A DNA stretch of 64,000 bases, taken from Pedobacter sp. Leaf194 (GTDB taxonomy: Bacteria; Bacteroidota; Bacteroidia; Sphingobacteriales; Sphingobacteriaceae). The stretch covers positions 124,416 through 188,415 of the forward strand of contig NZ_LMPU01000009.1 in the NCBI RefSeq assembly GCF_001423945.1. Direction: 5' to 3'. The notes below the pieces were generated by a model. The model was given only the letters and a program-made list of their open reading frames with translations, made no database searches and was not told where the DNA came from. The position numbers were made by a program, and so were the translations under genes. Shown one piece after another: positions 7,163 to 15,957 of the stretch; positions within the stretch are counted from its first letter, which is position 1; each line of letters opens with the position of its first letter.

Positions 7163-9937
7163 TTATTTCTTTGAAAAATCAAAATACAAAGTCATGTTTA
7201 ATGCCCTGCTCGGGTCTTTATCAAAATCGTAATAAATATTTTTCATACCCATCGGGCCGGTTGTTTCTGGTTTCTGCGTTTTAGTTCCAATTGCTGAAAT
7301 TGCATTCATGAAAGAAATATCGCCGTTAGGGAAGGTTGGGCTGATGTTATCATACTCTGTATCTTTTGATTTCCTGGGCGTAAACAACCGCATAAAAACA
7401 TCCTCCCTGTCCGCTACTACTTTGAACGATTGATTTTTACCCGTAAACTCACACCAGTACATGTTAGCGTAATAGCCTTTAAACTCGGGATATTGCCATG
7501 CAGGTTCGCCGGTAGCGGAGTCGTTGTAATCCTTTTTCCAAATCCCGAATTCTGTGCCTTTCATTCTATTTTTCCAAACGCGATATGGGCCGTTGCCTTT
7601 GTAGTTAACACTTTTGATATCCTTTTCGGGGTAGGAGAAATTCAATCCCACGAAAGTGGTAAAGTATTCTGATGGAAAATACCGAACTTCCATTTTCAGC
7701 CAGCCCGAGGGATAAACAGTCCAGGTTAACGTGTTCCAGCTTTCTTTCTTATCAAATTTGGACGCTATAACCAGATTTTCGCCATCCATCTTAGCGCTAA
7801 AATTTTTGAAATTATTAACACCTTCCTGCAAAATGGGCCCGTTTGTAAACGGAATTATGCCACTGGCATTTTTGGCTTGTTGCAGTAAACCGGTTGTTTT
7901 ATTAAAGGTTAAACCAATTCCATTTGCAGAAACCCTGAAACTTTGAGCGTCTTCGTTTAAAACCACTTTTGAACTCCCCGTGGTTGATAGAATTTTCTGT
8001 GCATCGGTAGCAGGCAAAGTAATTGGAAAACTCCAGGTAAATAATTCTTTGCCATAAACATCTTTTATGGTGAGGTAAAATGCGTCAAAAGTTCGCCAGT
8101 CGGCAGGAAGAGTGATTTGTAATTTCCCCTTTTCGAACGGCTTAATATTTGGTGCACTTGCCTTCCCGGCCTTAAATTCACCATCTCTTTGCGCCCCGAG
8201 CTTTTTTAGTTTCCATTCGAAAGAGCATTGATTGACGTTTGTAAAGGCGTAACGGTTTTCCAGCAAAAAGGATCCGTCAAACCCTGCAGTCATTTCGCGA
8301 TGCTCTACAAAAACAGGACTCCAAACTTCCTTAATCGTGAAGAAACTGCCTTCCTTCTCATGGTATGGGCCAACTATGCCATCAGGACCATGGTTTCCAT
8401 CGGTATCAAGTTCGCCGTTTTTATCAGTACGAACCACCGCCTGGTCGGCAAAATCCCACAAGAAACCACCTGCAGAAAGCGGGTTATTCCACATTGCATT
8501 CCAATAATCTTCTATGCCCGCACCATGACCACCATCCCACATGCCATGCAAAAATTCGGTCGGCATTAAAATGTTGTGACCATGGTCGTAATTACCAATC
8601 CCATAATTATATTCGCGATAGTGCGTGGTTTCAAAACCATTAAAAACTTCCCAGGGATGAATAACCGGCCGTTTCTGAATGTCTTCTTCAACAAAAAGGT
8701 GGTCGAGTTCACGATTGTGTCCACCTTCATTTCCGTTTGCCCAGAAAATAATTGATGGATGGTTCTCATCATTCAACATCATCTCCTTCATCAATTTTGT
8801 ACCTGTTGGCGTATCGTAGGTTCCGTGCCAGCCCGCCAACTCGTCCATAACATATAAACCGAGCGAATCGCAGACATTTAAAAAGTGCCCGTCAGGCGGA
8901 TAGTGCGACATACGAACGGCATTCATGTTCATTTCTTTCATAAGTTCAACATCGGCAATGCTGATTTTTTTACTGGTTGTTCTGCCTGATGAAGGATAAA
9001 AAGAGTGTCGGTTTACGCCTTTGAATTTTATTTTTACGCCATTAACATAAACCCCGTCGCGTTCCTTAACCTCAATTGTTCTAAACCCAATTTTCTTTGT
9101 AAGCCGATGAATTTCCTTACCGTTTTTTATTAAGGTAAAAGTTGCGGCATAAAGATTCGGAAATTCTGACGACCATAGTTTAGGACCCGAAAATTGATGG
9201 TTCAACATTATTTTTTGCGAACCTTTTTTGATTGAGGTTGTAAACTTGTTTCCAAATCGTTTTTCATCTTTTGTAAACAGTTCAACCTCCACCTTATCAG
9301 CATCACCGGTAAAAACCAATTGCGCATTAAAACTACCGTCGGCTTTGGCATCAATCTGAACCCTTTTAATATGCGTTTGGGGCTCGGCTTCTAAATAAAC
9401 CGGCCTGAAAATGCCTCCAAAAATCCAGAAATCAGCTTTGCGCTCTGCTTCATTAACCGATTGATTGGCAGAATGCTTTGAAACCGTAACTTCGAGCAAA
9501 TTATCGCTGCCCGTTTTTACGATTTTAGAAATATCGTATTTAAAAACGTAAAACGAACCCTGGTGAATTGCACCCGCCGATTTTCCGTTTATTTTAACTT
9601 CAGTATCCGTCATCGAACCCTCGAAAACAATATTTATTTTCTTGTCTTTCCAATTTGCCGGAACCACGAACCTGAACCTGTAAAGCCCATGTTCTTTACC
9701 TTTATTTTCTTCTTTGTTAAAACCATAATTGTACTTTCCAAAGCCCTGCAATTCCCAGTTTGATGGTACCGGAATGGTTGTCCATTTACCTGAATTTGCG
9801 CCCGCTGTGCAGAAAAAATCCCAATTAATGGTGTTGTCATTTCCAGTTCCTGACAGGTACATTTTTTCCGTAAGCTGTGCCTTTGCAGCGCCAAACATCA
9901 TTATCGAACAAAAAAGAAGTATCAATCTGGCTTTCAT
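7163..9937 (-). CDS. Beta-galactosidase-like glycoside hydrolase, GH2
   Basis: A 924-residue secreted GH2 enzyme with the LacZ-like domain order: signal peptide, sugar-binding jelly roll (about 25-185, including WIFGGIFRPVYLE), Ig-like domain, TIM barrel (about 290-510), and C-terminal domains resembling the beta-galactosidase small chain (from about 640). The acid/base is Glu404 in GNEGG and the nucleophile Glu461 in PTEFLHGMW. GH2 enzymes of pectin loci include beta-galactosidases, beta-glucuronidases and others, so the sugar is uncertain. Its ATG overlaps the upstream esterase stop by 1 base (TAATG), suggesting translational coupling. Confidence 0.9.
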   Translation of the reverse strand: MKARLILLFCSIMMFGAAKAQLTEKMYLSGTGNDNTINWDFFCTAGANSGKWTTIPVPSNWELQGFGKYNYGFNKEENKGKEHGLYRFRFVVPANWKDKKINIVFEGSMTDTEVKINGKSAGAIHQGSFYVFKYDISKIVKTGSDNLLEVTVSKHSANQSVNEAERKADFWIFGGIFRPVYLEAEPQTHIKRVQIDAKADGSFNAQLVFTGDADKVEVELFTKDEKRFGNKFTTSIKKGSQKIMLNHQFSGPKLWSSEFPNLYAATFTLIKNGKEIHRLTKKIGFRTIEVKERDGVYVNGVKIKFKGVNRHSFYPSSGRTTSKKISIADVELMKEMNMNAVRMSHYPPDGHFLNVCDSLGLYVMDELAGWHGTYDTPTGTKLMKEMMLNDENHPSIIFWANGNEGGHNRELDHLFVEEDIQKRPVIHPWEVFNGFETTHYREYNYGIGNYDHGHNILMPTEFLHGMWDGGHGAGIEDYWNAMWNNPLSAGGFLWDFADQAVVRTDKNGELDTDGNHGPDGIVGPYHEKEGSFFTIKEVWSPVFVEHREMTAGFDGSFLLENRYAFTNVNQCSFEWKLKKLGAQRDGEFKAGKASAPNIKPFEKGKLQITLPADWRTFDAFYLTIKDVYGKELFTWSFPITLPATDAQKILSTTGSSKVVLNEDAQSFRVSANGIGLTFNKTTGLLQQAKNASGIIPFTNGPILQEGVNNFKNFSAKMDGENLVIASKFDKKESWNTLTWTVYPSGWLKMEVRYFPSEYFTTFVGLNFSYPEKDIKSVNYKGNGPYRVWKNRMKGTEFGIWKKDYNDSATGEPAWQYPEFKGYYANMYWCEFTGKNQSFKVVADREDVFMRLFTPRKSKDTEYDNISPTFPNGDISFMNAISAIGTKTQKPETTGPMGMKNIYYDFDKDPSRALNMTLYFDFSKK

Positions 9938-11535
9938 TAGTTCACTTTAAACTTATCGGTTAGGGGATTATCAGTTCTGAAAGGTAGCGCAGGCAGGCCA
10001 TTGCTGTAGAAGTTTCCTGCGGGGCTTTCTGTCCAGTTATAACGCACGGCAGCAGGGGCAGAAATTTCCTTTGAATAAACGATAACCCTATCATTCTGTA
10101 CAAAAGCCTCTGCATTTACAAATTTGCCATCGTGACCGGCAATCGTAAAACCCGTTAATGAAGACGACTTAGCTGAGTTCAGGTTATCGAATTCGAGCAG
10201 CGCTTTACCGTTTTTATAAGAAACTGCTTTGTAAATCGGGCCCGAAAAATTTATCTTTTGCTGATAAGTTTTCCCAAGGGCCATCAAAGCTAACCTTCTG
10301 CCTACTTCCCATTTGTAAGTTGGGTGCAAGTCTGCGCCGTTGTCATTTAAATCTGATGTTGAAACCATGCCGGTAAATGGTATGCGTAGAACCTGCTGTT
10401 GCGCTTCCCAAAAACTGGGTTCGGTATCTGGTGTAAGTACAACTTTATCGCTTTTTTGCTTACTGTAATCGTAAGGCGCAATTTGAACATAGTAGAAAGG
10501 CAATTGCTGTTCGCCCCAGGCTTTTCGCCAAAGGTTTATCAAGGTTTTAAGTTTATAGGCGTAGCTAAGCGTTTCATTCAAAAAGCAGTTGGTTTCACCC
10601 TGGTACCACAAAAAACCCCGGACTTTGAATTTTGAAAGCGGTTCAATCATGGGCCCATAAAACTTACCTGGGTCGTTACTTACTTTTTGGTTATTAAAAT
10701 ATTCTTCCTGGTTGAAAGCTTCCTGAGCAATCCAAGGCTCAATTGCGCTTCCGGAAACGGAAGAAGAAATGATTCCAACTGGGACACCTAATCTTTTTTG
10801 AAGTTCTTTTCCGAAGAAATAACCAACAGCGGAAAAGGCCCGCAGCGCTGAATCTTCGGCAACAGCCCAACTTTTATGAAGAGAATCTGGCTTTGCCAAT
10901 TGCTTTCGGTTCACCAGAAAAATTCTAATCTGGCTATTGTTTGCTTGCTCCACCTCATCCGCGGGAAAACCTAATTGTTCATTTTTCGGCTTAGGAATTT
11001 TCGCAAGTTTACGCATTTGATATTCCATGTTGGATTGACCTGAACATAACCAAACTTCGCCCACCAAAATATTGTCTAATTTGATTTTATTGGTGCCTGA
11101 AATTGTCATCGACTGCGGTTTCGCCGATATTTTTAGTGGATTTAGAACAACCGACCAGTTTCCATCTTTATCAGCTTCTGTTTGTTTTGTCTGACCGGCA
11201 AACTCCACTTTTACTTTTTCATCAGGAGATGCAAAACCCCAGATATTAATTGGTTTTTCACTTTGCAAAACCATGTTGGAAGATAAGATTTGGGGCAAAA
11301 GTATTTTAGCATTTACAGAAAATGAAACCAGTAAAAATAACGCCAGCAAAAGAGCTTTGCCTGTGTTTGGCGAAGGCACCGAACTTATGCAAAATGACGA
11401 CTTATTTTCCGCTTCTTCCATGTCGGTACTAGGAAAGCCAGAAATGTTTTTAAATAGCGTTGAAGATTGCTCAACGGCGGAAGAAATTGCAGCTTTGTGA
11501 GTTGAAAAATATATTTTTCCAGAAAAATCAATCAT
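9937..11535 (-). CDS. Sialate O-acetylesterase-like SGNH carbohydrate esterase
   Basis: The SASA-family core is clear: nucleophile serine in GQSNM, oxyanion region in YQGETN and the catalytic Asp/His in DLHPTYK. A beta domain (ILLPQILSSNMVLQ onward) precedes it. The frame of 532 residues begins 2 bp after the upstream stop with a GGAGG-like sequence ahead, but the signal peptide starts only near residue 58 (TGKALLLALFLLVSFSVNA). A start at Met39 (11419-11421) is therefore possible, and the extra 5' sequence may be repeat-derived. Role: removal of O-acetyl groups from side-chain sugars; rhamnogalacturonan II carries acetyl esters on aceric acid and methylfucose. Confidence 0.85.
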   Translation of the reverse strand: MIDFSGKIYFSTHKAAISSAVEQSSTLFKNISGFPSTDMEEAENKSSFCISSVPSPNTGKALLLALFLLVSFSVNAKILLPQILSSNMVLQSEKPINIWGFASPDEKVKVEFAGQTKQTEADKDGNWSVVLNPLKISAKPQSMTISGTNKIKLDNILVGEVWLCSGQSNMEYQMRKLAKIPKPKNEQLGFPADEVEQANNSQIRIFLVNRKQLAKPDSLHKSWAVAEDSALRAFSAVGYFFGKELQKRLGVPVGIISSSVSGSAIEPWIAQEAFNQEEYFNNQKVSNDPGKFYGPMIEPLSKFKVRGFLWYQGETNCFLNETLSYAYKLKTLINLWRKAWGEQQLPFYYVQIAPYDYSKQKSDKVVLTPDTEPSFWEAQQQVLRIPFTGMVSTSDLNDNGADLHPTYKWEVGRRLALMALGKTYQQKINFSGPIYKAVSYKNGKALLEFDNLNSAKSSSLTGFTIAGHDGKFVNAEAFVQNDRVIVYSKEISAPAAVRYNWTESPAGNFYSNGLPALPFRTDNPLTDKFKVN

Positions 11536-11536
11536 C

Positions 11537-13366
11537 CTAAAATCCCTCCGTTCTTAAATATTTAATGGAATATACCGCCTCTTTTTTCTCGTATTCTCCT
11601 GCGTTTTTTAGGTCGTAGGTTTGGTCTGCAGCAGTATCAACATCAGGAAAGCGGCGAACATCGCCAGTGCGAAAAACGATTCGGGAAACATCAGCCACCG
11701 GCTGAAACGCTAAGCTGGTTAGTACATCTTTCCCATTTACGCTAACTGTGTAAAAGCGGGTGTGCGCATCTAATTTCAGTTTAACGTTGTAAATTTTTCC
11801 GGCTTCATATTTCATAAAATTTTTGTAGCGGGCGCCCGCTTTTGCGCTTAAAGTTCCGGTGGTATCAAAAGTTAAACGTACGGTTGCCATTCCTTTTGCA
11901 TCCTGCAGCTCAATTTCGAGCAAACCAAAGTCATTTTGTTTTGGGCTAACCGAAAATGATGTGATTACTTTTTTCGAGGCAGGAAATAGTCTTTCCGCTT
12001 TGGCAAAATCGAATGGATCTTTGTCTTTTAAAATCAGCGCACCATTTTCGACACTTACCGGCGCCCAAAGCGGACTATAAATGTTCCACATTGCTAACGC
12101 TTTGCCCTTTGCCAATTTTTCAAAGTCATCATTTACATGCTGTGTCGCGATGTCGGTAACAGGCACCGGAACCGAAGAAACCCAGATATCTTCTTTGTTC
12201 ATGCTATAAGTTACCCATAATTTACCATCGGAAGGTTTTCCATTTCCTTCTTCAATGCCCCGGACATATTGCGGACCATAAGATTTGTAATTTCCGCCAT
12301 AGCGCATTGGTGTAATTTCTCCATTAATCAGCAGCAAATTTGTGTAGTCCAAGCCATTTTTGCTTGTCGATATTGCCAGTGGCCACCTGTATTCTGAAGG
12401 ATTGTAAACTGTTGCAAATCTCCCGTCACTTGTTTTTTGTCCCCAGATTTTTGCATTACTATTTACAAAACCCGGAGCACGAACTGCACTTTCTGGCCAG
12501 CTTTTTCCATTGTCGGTACTGATAGCCGTTAGCGCATTTTTCCACAAGCCAACAACTCTTCCATCGGGTAAATGATAATAACTAAACGCTTTGTATTGCT
12601 TCTGCAAGGTAATCAGAGGGTCCTTTCTGTCAGCTTCCTCATTCCATTGCTGTGTCATTAACTTATTGGAAAGCAATTCGTTACAAGCCTGAATAAAGTT
12701 TGCGTTTTTGCTTTTAGTGAAGTAAGGATATCTGGTGTTCTTTTCTGTGTAGCCTGGATTGTAATGAATAAAATAGATTGGGCCGTACTTTCCATCAGCC
12801 TGAATTTCGCGAACCGCTCTTCCAATACCATGACCATCGTTCGGGTCGTCTTTTGCATCAAAACTGATGGCATAAAAGCCTAAAACCAGGAAAACATTTT
12901 TGCTGGACACGTAAAAGCCCATTCTTTGATGCATTACGGCATCTAAATCTTTGGCAACATCTGTTCTGCCCTCTTTGGTTGTCCCATCAGGAATTCTATA
13001 GACCGGAAAAACAACATCAGGCTTAGTCCAGCTATAACCATCTTTTGAGGATTGAACTAATGTTTGTCCCGGCGGAATACTTTCACCAACCTTGTCGCTT
13101 AGATATTCTATGTAAAATTTACCATTCCAGTAGGCTAACATCGGAGCGTGGTTGTATGTCCAGCCAAAATTTTCTGCCAGCTCCGGATGCTCCCTGTTTG
13201 CCCTAAACGTTTGAATGCTGTGAACGCCCATTACCGGCGAAAGTTGCCCGTGATGATAATCTGCATTAACCAACGTTTTACCCGTGTAACGCACCGTATC
13301 TTGCGCATGCAATTTTGTAATTGCAAACGTTAGTAGTGTTAAAGCAAGTATTTTAAATGTTTTCAT
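11537..13366 (-). CDS. Secreted beta-propeller protein with C-terminal jelly roll (candidate GH143- or lyase-like pectin side-chain enzyme)
   Basis: The start at 13364-13366 gives an ideal signal peptide (MKTFKILALTLLTFAITKLHAQ); an upstream ATG at 13390 would add eight residues read from a repeat. About 609 residues: a propeller with Asp-box-like turns (SSKDGYSW, STDNGKSW, STSKNGLDY) to about residue 420, then a beta-sandwich (DDFEKLAKGKALAMWNIYSP to the end). I cannot assign a family with certainty. Two options are GH143, the Dha hydrolase family found next to GH142 in BT1020, and PL27/PL42-like rhamnose-glucuronate lyases, which are also propellers. It sits in the long operon between the esterase and the GH43 gene. 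Confidence 0.6.
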   Translation of the reverse strand: MKTFKILALTLLTFAITKLHAQDTVRYTGKTLVNADYHHGQLSPVMGVHSIQTFRANREHPELAENFGWTYNHAPMLAYWNGKFYIEYLSDKVGESIPPGQTLVQSSKDGYSWTKPDVVFPVYRIPDGTTKEGRTDVAKDLDAVMHQRMGFYVSSKNVFLVLGFYAISFDAKDDPNDGHGIGRAVREIQADGKYGPIYFIHYNPGYTEKNTRYPYFTKSKNANFIQACNELLSNKLMTQQWNEEADRKDPLITLQKQYKAFSYYHLPDGRVVGLWKNALTAISTDNGKSWPESAVRAPGFVNSNAKIWGQKTSDGRFATVYNPSEYRWPLAISTSKNGLDYTNLLLINGEITPMRYGGNYKSYGPQYVRGIEEGNGKPSDGKLWVTYSMNKEDIWVSSVPVPVTDIATQHVNDDFEKLAKGKALAMWNIYSPLWAPVSVENGALILKDKDPFDFAKAERLFPASKKVITSFSVSPKQNDFGLLEIELQDAKGMATVRLTFDTTGTLSAKAGARYKNFMKYEAGKIYNVKLKLDAHTRFYTVSVNGKDVLTSLAFQPVADVSRIVFRTGDVRRFPDVDTAADQTYDLKNAGEYEKKEAVYSIKYLRTEGF

Positions 13367-13384
13367 TTTTATTCTTATGCATTT

Positions 13385-13573
13385 CGTCATTGCGAGGTAC
13401 GAAGCAGTCCTACAAATAAGGGTTTCCTTTCTTTCGCTTTAAGATTGCTTCTTACCTCGAAATGACGACACTTCTTTTCTATTCTATTAATTACCTTGCA
13501 ACTAAGCCTTAGCACCCCCTCTTCGTTCTATATAATCCGGCTTAAAGAGATTGCTCCGTGCCTCGCAATGAGG
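13385..13573. repeat. REP-like palindromic repeat cluster
   Basis: Three related copies lie in one operon gap. Copy 1 (13385-13410) begins CGTCATTGCGAGGTACGAAG; copy 2 (13441-13467) is inverted and ends CCTCGAAATGACG; copy 3 (13547-13573) is also inverted and ends CCTCGCAATGAGG. Copies 1 and 2 can form a long stem around a pyrimidine-rich loop. The CGTCATTGCGAGG...GAAGCAATCT pattern is a dispersed palindrome type seen in many bacterial genomes. It may stabilise or process the mRNA between the GH43 and propeller genes. Confidence 0.75.
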
Positions 13574-13574
13574 T

Positions 13575-14501
13575 TTAGTTCTTCAATCTCTCAATCACTT
13601 TTCTTTTTACTTTTATAATGGTACCATGTTTATGTCCTTGTGGCACAGAAACTTCTGCCGTTACATCGTTGAATGTCTTAAAATCTGATGTTTTGTAAGC
13701 CGAATAAATCTTTTGTCCGTAAGCATCGAAATAAATAAGCCAGTCGTTGTTAACTTTTACAACTGTTGGGCCTTCGGTTAACTTCGGACTAAAAGTTTCT
13801 GAAACATTTTCATAAGGCCCTAAAACCTCTTTCGAGAAAGCCACTTTTAAATTTCGGTTTGGGCGGGTGTTATCCTTCAATACCAGTATATAATCTTTCG
13901 CAGCTCTTTTCACAATTACGGCATCTATAACACTAAAACCAGGGTCAAAAAATAACTTTGGTGAAGAAAAGGTTACAAAATCTTTCGTGGTGATGCTGTA
14001 CATTCTATGGTTATTGTCTTCATCTTCAATTCCTTTTGCAAAGCGAAAAGGCACGGTTGATGCCCAAATGATCACATATTCGTGCTTTTCGTCATCATAA
14101 AAAATCTCAGGTGCCCAAACATTTACAGTTTTGGGTTCGGTTTCCATAACGGGAAGAAATTTCTGAGTCGTCCAGTTAATTAAATCCTTCGAACTTGCAT
14201 AACCGAAACCTCTATCGCCTTTCCAGCTGCAGGTCCAAACTAAATGAAAAGTTCCATCGGGTCCTTGAACAATTGAAGGGTCGCGTAAGACTTTCTGGGT
14301 GCCAATTTCAGGTTTCAAAAACGTTTTATTCAAATCCGTCCAATGGTAAGCATCGTAGCTGTATAAAAACCGTAGTCCTTCAGTTGCAGGTTCATGGAAA
14401 GAGGTAAATAAATAAGCTTGTTTAGCGCAAGAAGTTAATCCACACAGAGCCATGCCAAAAATGGCTAACCGAAATGACGATATAAAGTTTGCTTTAAACA
14501 T
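13575..14501 (-). CDS. GH43-like lipoprotein glycosidase (probable arabinosidase)
   Basis: A 308-residue lipoprotein: lipobox LTSC with Cys25. It has a five-bladed propeller look and GH43-style acids: Asp in LRDPSIV, Asp/Glu around VWAPEIFYDD and Glu in TEGPTVVKV, with HKHGTII near the end. GH43 enzymes mostly remove arabinofuranose or xylose; a GH43 member acts in rhamnogalacturonan II breakdown in Bacteroides. The N-terminal segment before the first DP motif is longer than usual, so a distant subfamily is likely. It follows GH140 by 54 bp; the gap holds a partial copy of the REP-like repeat (AGAGATTGCTT at about 14510) and a GC-rich hairpin. Confidence 0.75.
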   Translation of the reverse strand: MFKANFISSFRLAIFGMALCGLTSCAKQAYLFTSFHEPATEGLRFLYSYDAYHWTDLNKTFLKPEIGTQKVLRDPSIVQGPDGTFHLVWTCSWKGDRGFGYASSKDLINWTTQKFLPVMETEPKTVNVWAPEIFYDDEKHEYVIIWASTVPFRFAKGIEDEDNNHRMYSITTKDFVTFSSPKLFFDPGFSVIDAVIVKRAAKDYILVLKDNTRPNRNLKVAFSKEVLGPYENVSETFSPKLTEGPTVVKVNNDWLIYFDAYGQKIYSAYKTSDFKTFNDVTAEVSVPQGHKHGTIIKVKRKVIERLKN

Positions 14502-14555
14502 CTATTGATAGAGAGATTGCTTTATGACCCGCCTTGTGCCGGCGGTTTAAGTATT

Positions 14556-15956
14556 TTATATTTTATCTAATATCAAAACCCAGTCGTTGCCATTTGCAGG
14601 CGTTCCCGGTGGATTAAATTCTTTGATCCCCTTATTTTCAAACTCGCCAATTGGCGTTATTTTTCCGGTACGTGGGTCGAACCAGGATGCTTTAACATCA
14701 TCGCCATCTATTTTACCCATTTGAACACTAAAATTTCGCCCTGTATAACTGTAGAGCATGGCAAACTCTTCGCCACGCGTTGCCAGAATGCGCTCGTACT
14801 TTTCGCCGTTTTTTCCAGAAACCAACGTCTGGTCAGGCACGCGGTCGAAATATGAGCGAGACAACATCAAATCTTTAATGTATTTCATTTGCCTGGCGCC
14901 GGGTGCATTTATTGCTGTAATCCATTGGTCTTTCGGACCGTAAGCTGGTTTCAAATCAGTCTTTTTGTACATCTGCATCACCGAATTGTGTCCATACGTA
15001 TAACCGAATGCACCTGCAAAAACCGACCAGTAACCGTATCTTCTCACATCAGCGGCTGTCCACCTGGGCTCAATTGTATCATGTAAGCCTTGCGGAATAT
15101 CCTCATAAGATGGTTCGCCATCAATTGTTGGCTTAGTAGGTTTTAACTGGTAGTCGGCCTCAATATATTTCCAGTTGTCTTCGCCATAATGCAGTTTCTC
15201 ATTTTTAGAAGTGTCCTGGTCGTAGCGCCGGTGACCAGATTGAACCATATCAAAATCGCACCAGGCTGCTTTTTGAAACCATTGCGAAGAAGCTGTTCTT
15301 CCCCTCGGGTGAAAAGTGATGAGGTGATTAGGGTCGTTCGCTCTTAAAGTTTCACCAATCGTGTTCCAAACGTCCATACCTTCACTTCCTTTTATATCGC
15401 CACCATTTAACCAGATAATATTCCATTTATCTTTATATCGCTTTGCTAAAAATTCGGCATAAGCTTTTGCCTGGGTTTTGTTAACTTTCTTTTCTTTAAC
15501 ATTTGTGCCCCAAACCGGCACCATTGCCATGTAAAGACCTTTTTCAGCGGCCTTATCAACAATATAATCTACATGATCCCAATAATCGTAAGCTAAAGAA
15601 TCTTTCGGATTATTGCCCGGCGTAATCATCGGTTTTGAAACATCAGCATGAACAACTGAAGAATCAAGATAAACATTTCTCGATGGCACCTCATGCAGAA
15701 GCATCACCTGAATTACATTGAAACCTTTCTGTTTACGGTCATCGAGATAGGTATTTGCCTCTTCCCTGCTCAACCTTCCAAAAAGCAACCAGCCAGTATC
15801 GCCCAGCCAGAAAAACGGATTGCCATCGCCGGTTGTTAAATATCTTCCATTTCCCGAAACCAAAAGGCTTTTGTCTCCAAAATGAGCCTTTTTCTTACAG
15901 CTGATGACGATAAGCGAAATGAAAAGGAGAAAGAATAGTTGAGATTTAATGTTCAT
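14556..15956 (-). CDS. GH140 apiosidase-type lipoprotein (DUF4038)
   Basis: A 466-residue lipoprotein (lipobox VISC, Cys20). The TIM-barrel core shows the DUF4038 signatures: FFWLGDTGWLLF, the conserved IIWLNGGD with Asp187 and TIDGEPSYED with Glu281, which sit at the positions expected for the catalytic pair. A C-terminal beta domain (from about 375, DVKASWFDPRTGKI) completes the usual length. GH140 cleaves apiose linked to the galacturonan backbone, releasing whole rhamnogalacturonan II side chains, so this gene is the strongest single pointer to that substrate. It starts one base after the stop of the large beta-helix gene (TAACATG). Confidence 0.87.
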   Translation of the reverse strand: MNIKSQLFFLLFISLIVISCKKKAHFGDKSLLVSGNGRYLTTGDGNPFFWLGDTGWLLFGRLSREEANTYLDDRKQKGFNVIQVMLLHEVPSRNVYLDSSVVHADVSKPMITPGNNPKDSLAYDYWDHVDYIVDKAAEKGLYMAMVPVWGTNVKEKKVNKTQAKAYAEFLAKRYKDKWNIIWLNGGDIKGSEGMDVWNTIGETLRANDPNHLITFHPRGRTASSQWFQKAAWCDFDMVQSGHRRYDQDTSKNEKLHYGEDNWKYIEADYQLKPTKPTIDGEPSYEDIPQGLHDTIEPRWTAADVRRYGYWSVFAGAFGYTYGHNSVMQMYKKTDLKPAYGPKDQWITAINAPGARQMKYIKDLMLSRSYFDRVPDQTLVSGKNGEKYERILATRGEEFAMLYSYTGRNFSVQMGKIDGDDVKASWFDPRTGKITPIGEFENKGIKEFNPPGTPANGNDWVLILDKI

Positions 15957-15957
15957 G

